Position numbers and translations under genes: made by a program. A stretch of DNA of 38,263 nt from Bacteroidales bacterium (GTDB lineage Bacteria > Bacteroidota > Bacteroidia > Bacteroidales > UBA3663). Of this stretch, positions 30,931 to 38,263 are shown in pieces. The DNA lies in the NCBI GenBank assembly GCA_017561935.1, contig JAFZBE010000040.1, positions 1 to 38,263 on the forward strand, given 5' to 3'. Under the pieces are notes generated by a model that saw only the letters and a list, made by a program, of their open reading frames with translations, was not told the DNA's origin and did no database searches. Positions within the stretch are counted from its first letter, which is position 1; every line of letters starts with the position of its first letter.

Positions 30931-33900
30931 ATGGAAGAACAGAAGGAACAGATAGCACAGCCCAAGGAAAAGAAGTCGAAGACGGGACGTGTGGTGCGAG
31001 GCATCATAATCGGTCTGCTGCTTTTTCTGCTAGGTATGCCTCTCTTGCTCTACATCCCGCCGGTGCAGGATGTAGTGTGTGGTGCTGTGGTGTCGTACCT
31101 TAACAGCACGAGTGATGACCTGGAATACAAGGTAGGGAAGGTGCGCGTCGGTTTTCCGTTCCGGTTGAAGGTGAAGGATGTGGATGTACTGAAACGCAAG
31201 GACGGCTCGACGCTGATTCATGTAGGCGAACTGTCGACGGGGCTTGACGACATCCCCATCAACCAACCATTCTTTGTGCTCGACAAGGTGCATGTCGAAG
31301 ATGTTGTGGTCGGCATGGATTCGCTCACCGAATCTTTTGGCATGACGGGTACGCTGAAGAGCCTCGATGCCCGACGACTGGAACTGGACCTTGCCAACCA
31401 CCAGATTCGACTGAAGGAGGGAGTGTTGGATAGTCCCGATGTGCGACTGTATCTCGGTCCATCGCCCCCCGACAACATCGAAGAGGAGAGCACACCATGG
31501 CGCGTGACGGTAGATAAAGTGGCCATCCACAATGGACGAGTGGGTCTCGACATGAGCGACGAGAGTCTGGCAGATGCCTTGAAGGGCATTAGCACTTCGC
31601 CTTATCTCGACTACAATCATCTGCTCGTTGCCGACCTCGACCTTGAGGCCGAGAACATCAGCTATACCCCCGACGTCGTTCATGCCGATGTGAAGTACGT
31701 TAGGGCACACGAAGAGAACTGCGGCCTGGAAGTGACGCAGTTGGCGGCAAACTTCCACATGGAGGATGATGTCGTCGCCCTCCATGAGGTTGATCTTGGC
31801 TTGGGGAACGGCGACTACCTGAAGGGCGATGCTGTGCTGCATTTGGGCATGTTGGATAGTTTGCGGACGGGGTTTGTGGAGGCCGATCTGGCTGCACAGA
31901 TCGATTCGGCGAACCTATGCCGTCTGGCAGCCCCCTATTTGCCCAACCTGCAGAAGCATTGGGTGGACGAGCGGGCCAAGGTGATCCTGCAGGGACGTGT
32001 GACACCCGATTCGCTGGATGTGCGCCAGTTGACGCTACAGATCCCACATCACATCGACCTTTCAGCCGATGTAGTGGGGGCATCTGTCTTCGATGATCAG
32101 AAACGTCAGGCTTCGGCCAACGTCAAGGGTTCGCTGAAAGATGCCGACTTCCTCGTTTCGGCCTTTGTCGATGAACCCGCAAATCGTTCCTATCGTATCC
32201 CAAAAGCTCTTGATGTTGACCTCAGAGGAGTGCAGCGTGGACAACGATTTACAGCCCGTGCCGATATGAAGCAGTATGGACAGGATATCGTAAGAGCCGA
32301 AGGCAACTATGACCTGGGTACCGAGGCATATCACATCGATGCCAAGACGTGGGGGCTCAACGTGAGCGAGTTTGTGCCTGGTATCATCGCCGATCATCTC
32401 ACTGCAACCGCCTTGGCCGATGGCCGACATTTCGACTTCCCCGGCAAGCGTACACGACTTGACGCAAAGGTGCTGATCGATACTCTTCAGTTTGTGGATA
32501 ATACCGGCCGACGCAACACCTTCACGGGACTTTCGGCCGACGCTTCGATGGTGGATGGCAATTATGTGGCCGATATCCACTCGACGCACCACATCGTGGC
32601 GCTAGATACCCATCTGGAAGGTTTCTTCATGAAGGATACCCTTTCGACCAAGGGATATGTCAGACTGCCCTCGCTCGATTTGGCTAACCTGCCATTCGGC
32701 TTGGCTCGTACCGATCTGGGCAGGATTGGACTTAACAGCACTCTCGAAGGGTATTACGACTGGGGGGATAATGCGCATCTGGAGCTTAAGATAGATTCGT
32801 TGGGTTATACCAACACCACACGGTCGGATTACTTCGAGAACATCATCATCGGCCTTGAGTCGAGTCCGGGAATGATGGACATCTCCCTCTCTGGTGGTGA
32901 TGCCAACGTGATGTTGTGTACTGATCGAAGCATCCGTGACCTGCCTGCCATCGTCGATACGATGATGGTCGAGGTGAACCGCCAGCTTGCGGGTTATGAG
33001 TTCGATTTCAATGCGCTCGTCTCGAAGGTGCCGCAGCTCTCGGTCGATCTGCATATCGCTAATGATAATCCCTTCTACGAGCCCATCGTGTATCATACGG
33101 GTTATGGGTTCAGCAGCATCGACATCATGGCCCTCAACGCCTATCGTTTTTCGCTCGATGGCACGATCGTGAATCTTGTGGATCAGACTGGCAGTGTCGA
33201 TTTCGACACCATTGCCATCGCTGTCCAACCCAGCAAACACGATTCGTACGAATATGCGGTGCATGCCATGCACATCGACCCCAGGGCTTCGAAGACCTAC
33301 GACATTCATCTGGACGGCAAGTTCATGCCCGATAGTATCACAGCAGGCCTCACGTATATCAACGGTCATTACCTGACGCTCTATGATGTCGAAGCCTCGT
33401 TGGCCATCGCTGATGATAGTGTCACCCTCCATCTTGAGAAGGATCCTATCCTTTACGAACAGCCATTTTCGGTCAATCGGGACAACTACCTCAGCGTGAT
33501 GCACTACAAGAACCTCGAAGTGCGCAAGCCCGACACCCGTGCACGTATCATCCTCGATGGTCCGCGAGGTCTGAACGTTCGACTCTATACACGCAAGGAC
33601 ACGCGGAGCGAAGCCGGCAATCAGATGCTGCTGCTGGTGCGTAACCTCGACCTTGCCTACGCCACACAGCTGATGCAATGGGAGGGAGGCGATGCCGGTG
33701 GCAATTTCGGGCTCACGGCAGTGGTTAACCTCTATCCCGACAGTCTGGGTGCACGTCTGCGTTCGGGCATCAAGACCTTCCATCTGGGCGATTATCGTGC
33801 TGACACACTCTCGTTCGATGGCAATTTTGCGATGGCAAAGAATCGACGTGATGCCAATGGCGTGCTCACAGTCGATAGCATCGTCAAGCTGAACATCGAT

Positions 33901-35706
33901 GCCCGGTTGGCCGACAGCGTCAATGTCAGGGCGAGGATTGATGAGTTCCCCTTGCCTCTTGTCAATACCTTCCTGCCCAGCAACATCAACCTTTGGGGCA
34001 CTACCACCGGACGGCTTACCATGCTCGGAAAGGATTTTGACAAGGCAAAGGTCAATGCACATCTGTCGATGCATGAGGCGGGTGTCGTGTATGATGACCT
34101 GGATGCACAACTCAGGTTCTGCGAAGATACCATCCGGCTTATCAACAACCGCCTTGCGCTCAATGATTTCAAGATCTATGGCGCGAATTCGAACCCCATC
34201 AACGTGCGTGGTACGTTTGACCTCAGCAATCAGGTGAGCAATCCGGGCATCAGCCTCAATCTGACGGGCGATAGGGTTAGGCTCATCGACAACAACAAGC
34301 TTCGCCTGAGCGACCAGTATATCACCGGACGTCTGCCTATTTCCCCGAATATCCGTGTGCGCGGCACCCTCAACCGACTTGATGTGAGCGGCACGCTGCG
34401 TGTTCATTCGGGCACGAACCTCAGTTACTACATGTCGGACGACCCATTGCTGGAAAACAGCAGGATTGACGACATCGTCGAGTTTGTCAACTTCCGCCAA
34501 CAGGATCGGGAGATGGCCATGTCGGGCATGCGGCGACGCCAGCCTTTGCAGGATCAGGCCGACGAGGGCATGAAGGTGCGTCTCGGCATCGAGATTGACA
34601 AGGACGTGAAGGTGACGGCCTATCTGGACGCAGAAAACAACAAGGTCGATATCGTGGGTGGAGGAAGCCTCAACCTGCAGACCGACAACCAGGGTGAATT
34701 CATCATGAATGGCACCTACGACATCATCAGTGGAAAGGTGAATTACAAGCTGCCCATCCTGCCTATGATTAAGACCTTCGACATCAACAGTTCGAGCCTT
34801 GTCAGCTGGACAGGTGATGAGCCGGGTGATCCCGACATCAACATCGTCGCTTCGGAGGAAGTGAAAGCAACGGTCAATACTGACAATAAGACGAGCCTCG
34901 TCAACTTTATCGTCACTATAGCTATCACTGGATCGCTTGAGGACCTACATATCACCTTCGACTGCAGCGCGGCCAACAACAGCACCATCAATTCGGGTAT
35001 TGCATCGCTCGATGATGACGAGCGTTCGAAGATCGCCCTCATCCTGTTGATTTCGCAGACCTATACGGGCCCGGGCAGCAGCAGTTCGGCAGGTCTCGGT
35101 GTCGCCAATGCCGCCCTTTCGTCGATGATCAACCGCCAGCTGGAGTCGCTTATCGGCAATATGAAGGGCACAACCATCGACATCGGTGTCGATACGTACA
35201 ATACAGAGTCGGGCAGCGCTCGCACCGACTATTCGGTCAAGGTGACCAAGACACTCTTCAATGAGCGTGTGCGTGCCACTATTGGCGGACAGGTGAGCAG
35301 CGGCGGTGATGCCAACCAGGGCAATGGCGCACAACTTGGCGACATGTCGGTCGAATACCTGATCAAGAAGGACGGTTCGCATTACATCAAGGTCTTCCGT
35401 CGCACCAACTACGAGTCGGTGCTCGAAGGAGAGGTTGTGGAGGCCGGTGCCAGCTATATTCAGGAGAGCTCCGGCTATCGCTTCAAGCAACTCCTGCTTC
35501 CCACCAAACGCAGGCGCCGTGCACGCATTGAGGAGCACATCCGTCAGCTCCAGCTACAGGAAGAGGAGGAGCGTCGGAATCAGTCGGAGGAGGAACTGGA
35601 AAATCCTACACATGCGGATAACCAGGAAAACCTTTTGAACACGGAGAACATAGAAACCCAAGCCATCCCGAACGAAAACAATGAAACAGAACAAATGTCT
35701 GAATAG
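30931..35706 (+). CDS. tamB: TamB-like translocation/assembly protein (DUF490)
   Basis: A very large protein spanning the periplasm, thought to move lipids or outer-membrane proteins between membranes. It has a cytoplasmic Lys-rich start and one N-terminal membrane helix (about residues 26-45, GIIIGLLLFLLGMPLLLY). A long series of beta-repeats with alternating hydrophobic strands follows. The conserved TamB C-terminal domain (about 1220-1520) includes GSLNLQTDNQGEFIMNGTY and INIVASEEV. The last ~70 residues are a charged Glu/Arg-rich tail. At 1591 aa it falls in the range of Bacteroidetes homologues, longer than the 1259 aa of E. coli. ATG 30931 is used because the ATG at 30924 is out of frame. 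It overlaps the next gene by 26 nt. Confidence 0.92.
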   Translation: MEEQKEQIAQPKEKKSKTGRVVRGIIIGLLLFLLGMPLLLYIPPVQDVVCGAVVSYLNSTSDDLEYKVGKVRVGFPFRLKVKDVDVLKRKDGSTLIHVGELSTGLDDIPINQPFFVLDKVHVEDVVVGMDSLTESFGMTGTLKSLDARRLELDLANHQIRLKEGVLDSPDVRLYLGPSPPDNIEEESTPWRVTVDKVAIHNGRVGLDMSDESLADALKGISTSPYLDYNHLLVADLDLEAENISYTPDVVHADVKYVRAHEENCGLEVTQLAANFHMEDDVVALHEVDLGLGNGDYLKGDAVLHLGMLDSLRTGFVEADLAAQIDSANLCRLAAPYLPNLQKHWVDERAKVILQGRVTPDSLDVRQLTLQIPHHIDLSADVVGASVFDDQKRQASANVKGSLKDADFLVSAFVDEPANRSYRIPKALDVDLRGVQRGQRFTARADMKQYGQDIVRAEGNYDLGTEAYHIDAKTWGLNVSEFVPGIIADHLTATALADGRHFDFPGKRTRLDAKVLIDTLQFVDNTGRRNTFTGLSADASMVDGNYVADIHSTHHIVALDTHLEGFFMKDTLSTKGYVRLPSLDLANLPFGLARTDLGRIGLNSTLEGYYDWGDNAHLELKIDSLGYTNTTRSDYFENIIIGLESSPGMMDISLSGGDANVMLCTDRSIRDLPAIVDTMMVEVNRQLAGYEFDFNALVSKVPQLSVDLHIANDNPFYEPIVYHTGYGFSSIDIMALNAYRFSLDGTIVNLVDQTGSVDFDTIAIAVQPSKHDSYEYAVHAMHIDPRASKTYDIHLDGKFMPDSITAGLTYINGHYLTLYDVEASLAIADDSVTLHLEKDPILYEQPFSVNRDNYLSVMHYKNLEVRKPDTRARIILDGPRGLNVRLYTRKDTRSEAGNQMLLLVRNLDLAYATQLMQWEGGDAGGNFGLTAVVNLYPDSLGARLRSGIKTFHLGDYRADTLSFDGNFAMAKNRRDANGVLTVDSIVKLNIDARLADSVNVRARIDEFPLPLVNTFLPSNINLWGTTTGRLTMLGKDFDKAKVNAHLSMHEAGVVYDDLDAQLRFCEDTIRLINNRLALNDFKIYGANSNPINVRGTFDLSNQVSNPGISLNLTGDRVRLIDNNKLRLSDQYITGRLPISPNIRVRGTLNRLDVSGTLRVHSGTNLSYYMSDDPLLENSRIDDIVEFVNFRQQDREMAMSGMRRRQPLQDQADEGMKVRLGIEIDKDVKVTAYLDAENNKVDIVGGGSLNLQTDNQGEFIMNGTYDIISGKVNYKLPILPMIKTFDINSSSLVSWTGDEPGDPDINIVASEEVKATVNTDNKTSLVNFIVTIAITGSLEDLHITFDCSAANNSTINSGIASLDDDERSKIALILLISQTYTGPGSSSSAGLGVANAALSSMINRQLESLIGNMKGTTIDIGVDTYNTESGSARTDYSVKVTKTLFNERVRATIGGQVSSGGDANQGNGAQLGDMSVEYLIKKDGSHYIKVFRRTNYESVLEGEVVEAGASYIQESSGYRFKQLLLPTKRRRRARIEEHIRQLQLQEEEERRNQSEEELENPTHADNQENLLNTENIETQAIPNENNETEQMSE

Positions 35707-38203
35707 TCTTTTGTGGTCATTGTTGCCTCGTCATTGCAATGGCCTGACCAACCTGACGGCATTCGCCCTATTGGCCTGTTGGCTTACGGCATGTAGTATC
35801 ACCAGCCAACTGCCCAAGGGGGAGGTGCTCTATACGGGTGTGTCGAAGATTCATCACAACAAGGTCGATACAGTCGATGATGTCGTCAAGGAGGCTTTGG
35901 CCACCAAGCTCGAAGTGGCACCCAACAGTTCGTTCCTTGGCTCGGCTTATCATATCTCTCCCTTCCCCGTGGGCCTTTGGATCTACAACGGATTCCATCC
36001 GAAGGAGGAAAAGGGTTTCCGCTATTGGTTCTGGAAGCACTTCAAGAGTGACCCCACTCTTATCAGCCAGGTCAATCCCGAACTGCGAGCACATGCCGCA
36101 GAAGCTGCCCTCAAGGACGAAGGCTACTTCAATGCTTCGGTCGATTTTGACACCGTCTATGACAAGAAGGATTCGCTCAAGGCAAAGATTGCCTATACTG
36201 TCAACTATGCGCATAAGTCACGACTGGGCACCGTGACCTATATGCGCAGTCCTTTCCCCCGTATTGACAGCATTGTGCACCACACGCTCGACAAGAGCCT
36301 GCTGCGAAGTGGTGATCGGTTCTCTTATACAAATCTGGACGCTGAGCGTACTCGCATTGCCGACGTGTTGAAAGACTCGGGATACTATTTCTTCGAACCT
36401 AAGTACGTCAAATACATGGCCGACAGTACGTTGCAAGGCAATACGGTCAACTTGCGTGTGCTGGTTGGTCCGGGTGCCGATCGAAAGGCATTGGCACCTT
36501 GTACCATCGATTCGGTCCACTTCAAGCTCGACATGGGTGCAGGTTTGAAGTCGCGTCATTTCGATACGCTTCGATTCATGACAGTGGGATGGAATGGACC
36601 GAGGCAGCAGATGAAGACACGGCATCTGCGACGTTCGTTAGGTTTCCGTCGTCACGCGCTCTTAACACCCAATCGTATTGACTTGGCCAAGGAACTGATT
36701 TCGCGACTGAACACCTTCAAGTATTACCCGATAGAGACCGAGATCATGCATCTGGCAGGCGACTCGCTCACCCGAACCTTCAGCCATGTACAGTTAGAGG
36801 AAGGTCAGGCGCTGCGTCTTGGAATGGATACCACCAGTGTTCGCCTCGTCATCAATGCCACCTACGATTACCCGTGGACAGGAACCACCGAAATCGGTGC
36901 TGTGTATAAGGACAACAACCAGGCGGGACCAGGTGCCACCTTCAAGGCCATGCGGCGCAATCTGTTTGGAGGAGGCGAGAAACTGGTCTTCCAGCTTGAT
37001 GGTACCTACGAGTGGCGCACAGGCAAACATGCGAGCAGCGGCCAACGACTCAACAGTTATGACTTGGGTGGCAAGGTGTCGCTCTCGGTGCCTCGTCTGC
37101 AGATCCCCCACTATTTCCGCCCCATCCGTGAGAAGCCGGTATCTTCGACTTATAGCGTCTCGATCGACTGGATGCGTCGTGCCGGTTGGCTCGATATGGT
37201 CAGGGCAAGTGGTTCGGTGGAGTATGGCTTTGGGCTCGACAAGTACAACACCATGACGTTCACTCCCCTCAAGCTGACCTACGTCTCGGCCTTCAACAAG
37301 ACGGACGCCTTCGAGGAAATGATCACCCGTTACCAGAGTCTGGAACATGCGTTCGAGGACCAGTTCATTCCTCAGATGCAGGTGAGCTGGACGTTCGACA
37401 ACGCTACTTCGACATCGTCGCGACCCCATCGAGAATATGCCAGGGTGACACTGGCAGAAGCTGGAGGCATCACCGATGTGCTGATGGGGCAGATGGGTTC
37501 GCATCGCATACAAGGCGAACGACAGTTGTTCTTCCTGAAGTTCTCGCAGTTCCTCAAAGCGACAGCCGAACTCCGCTATACGCATACTATCGATGGCGAC
37601 ATCAAGGTTGCCGGACGTGTGCAGGGTGGCATAGGTTATGCCTACGGTAATTCCACCGATTTGCCCTACAGTGAGCAGTTCTACATCGGAGGGCCCAACT
37701 CCCTGCGTGGTTTCTCGGTGCGTGGCATCGGCCCAGGAAGTACCACGTGGATCTCGAAGTATGGCGATGATGAATACTCCTACCTGCAGCGTGTGGGTGA
37801 CATCAAGCTTGAAGGCAATGTCGAGTTGCGTTTCCCGATAGCAGGTGCTTTCCATGGAGCGCTGTTTGCCGATGCGGGCAACGTGTGGAGGTTGCGTTCG
37901 TCAGCACTCACGCAGGAGGAGTATGACCTTTTGCGTACAATCATGGACGATGAGACACTCCAGGCCTTCCGGGAATTCATGGACGCCTATAGCAAGGGTG
38001 AGCAGATAGGTCGTGACCTTGCCAAACAACTTGCCCTGGATGTCGGTGTAGGTTTCCGCCTGAATCTCGATATGTTCATCATCCGTCTGGACATTGGCGT
38101 GCCACTCCATGACCCCAACGAAGAGGGCGGCAGCTACTTCAACTGTCGGCATGCCTTGCTCAAGAACCTCGGCTGGAATTTGGCTGTAGGTTATCCCTTC
38201 TAA
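35681..38203 (+). CDS. tamA: TamA/BamA-like Omp85 protein with lipobox
   Basis: The outer-membrane partner of the upstream TamB. The N-terminus has a signal with a lipobox-like LTAC, suggesting a lipid-anchored start. POTRA-like repeats fill about 45-400. The C-terminal Omp85 barrel shows the family motif GGPNSLRGF (Arg676-Gly677-Phe678) and ends in a Phe (NLAVGYPF), the usual signal for barrel insertion. At 840 aa it is complete. Its start lies inside the end of tamB (26-nt overlap), so the two are translationally coupled. A lipoprotein-type N-terminus is unlike proteobacterial TamA; similar lipid-anchored Omp85 proteins are, to my knowledge, common in Bacteroidetes. Confidence 0.9.
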   Translation: MKQNKCLNSLLWSLLPRHCNGLTNLTAFALLACWLTACSITSQLPKGEVLYTGVSKIHHNKVDTVDDVVKEALATKLEVAPNSSFLGSAYHISPFPVGLWIYNGFHPKEEKGFRYWFWKHFKSDPTLISQVNPELRAHAAEAALKDEGYFNASVDFDTVYDKKDSLKAKIAYTVNYAHKSRLGTVTYMRSPFPRIDSIVHHTLDKSLLRSGDRFSYTNLDAERTRIADVLKDSGYYFFEPKYVKYMADSTLQGNTVNLRVLVGPGADRKALAPCTIDSVHFKLDMGAGLKSRHFDTLRFMTVGWNGPRQQMKTRHLRRSLGFRRHALLTPNRIDLAKELISRLNTFKYYPIETEIMHLAGDSLTRTFSHVQLEEGQALRLGMDTTSVRLVINATYDYPWTGTTEIGAVYKDNNQAGPGATFKAMRRNLFGGGEKLVFQLDGTYEWRTGKHASSGQRLNSYDLGGKVSLSVPRLQIPHYFRPIREKPVSSTYSVSIDWMRRAGWLDMVRASGSVEYGFGLDKYNTMTFTPLKLTYVSAFNKTDAFEEMITRYQSLEHAFEDQFIPQMQVSWTFDNATSTSSRPHREYARVTLAEAGGITDVLMGQMGSHRIQGERQLFFLKFSQFLKATAELRYTHTIDGDIKVAGRVQGGIGYAYGNSTDLPYSEQFYIGGPNSLRGFSVRGIGPGSTTWISKYGDDEYSYLQRVGDIKLEGNVELRFPIAGAFHGALFADAGNVWRLRSSALTQEEYDLLRTIMDDETLQAFREFMDAYSKGEQIGRDLAKQLALDVGVGFRLNLDMFIIRLDIGVPLHDPNEEGGSYFNCRHALLKNLGWNLAVGYPF

Positions 38204-38215
38204 CTGAGACCCGGA

Positions 38216-38243
38216 CCCCCTCTTATCCCCCTGCTTAGGGGGA
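38216..38243. repeat. C-run/G-run palindrome after the tam operon
   Basis: CCCCC (38216) and CCCCC (38227) are spaced 11 bp, followed by TGCTTA and GGGGG; TCCCCCT/AGGGGGA pair as a 7-bp stem (38226-38243). The design matches the palindrome at 24099-24127. It may also act as the operon's transcription stop, although only an A/G-rich stretch follows it on the plus strand. Confidence 0.6.
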
Positions 38244-38263
38244 AGAACCAAGCCCCGACAAGC

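Noticed and set aside
32602..34500. 632-codon open frame opposite tamB
   Set aside because: A shadow of the plus-strand TamB codons, with no start context or known domain; the same applies to 27352-28647, 15269-16510 and 16559-18220 opposite the helicase, SGBP and susD genes.

Overview
The window looks like a chromosomal segment of a Bacteroidales bacterium, most likely Prevotellaceae (inference). The evidence is a SusC/SusD polysaccharide-utilization operon, lipobox-type surface lipoproteins, a TamB/Omp85 pair, and promoters with the Bacteroidetes pattern TTTG - 19/20 bp - TAnnTTTG. No rRNA, tRNA or CRISPR array was seen.

Region 1 (1-2870) is an AT-rich accessory segment. It holds three minus-strand genes of unrecognised function (280, 153 and 106 aa) and an unusual amount of non-coding structure. 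Two copies of a ~190-nt element lie in inverted orientation (117-311 minus, 519-710 plus). Both fold into the same four-way junction, and their stems are preserved by compensatory base changes. Between them are a 9-bp-phased hairpin and a 10-bp-phased ATCTGTG array. Five 10-bp-phased TATGCCT repeats sit upstream of a promoter whose -33 box lies in the loop of a terminator. The 280-aa gene has a long structured leader.

Region 2 (2871-10844) reads as a defence island: a type III restriction-modification operon (mod-res), a solitary IS21-like end, a truncated gene resembling caspase-like DUF6642 proteins, and a TIR-transmembrane-beta-propeller protein.

Region 3 (11181-25596) is carbohydrate metabolism plus one odd neighbour. 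A GH67 alpha-glucuronidase has its own promoter. Upstream of it is a four-gene operon susC-susD-SGBP-GH32, whose order and domains match the levan (fructan) locus BT1763-BT1760 of Bacteroides thetaiotaomicron. Its probable regulator is a periplasmic-binding-protein sensor fused directly through one membrane segment to an AraC domain, with no kinase or receiver. The regulator lies 18 nt downstream of a RING/TerD-like gene of the MXAN_6230/SCO0854 type. A large hairpin made of 10-bp GGGAGTTAAC units separates regulator and susC.

Region 4 (25773-38263) is housekeeping-like: a phosphoesterase and a secreted DNA/RNA non-specific nuclease in one operon, a divergent Dna2-like nuclease-helicase, and an overlapping tamB/tamA-like pair for outer-membrane biogenesis. 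A 9-bp minisatellite (GARGGGTTY) appears twice here. It forms the whole spacer between the nuclease and phosphoesterase genes, and nine in-frame copies encode an (EGF)n tract in the helicase. A C-run/G-run palindrome occurs in-frame inside the RING gene and again after the last gene.
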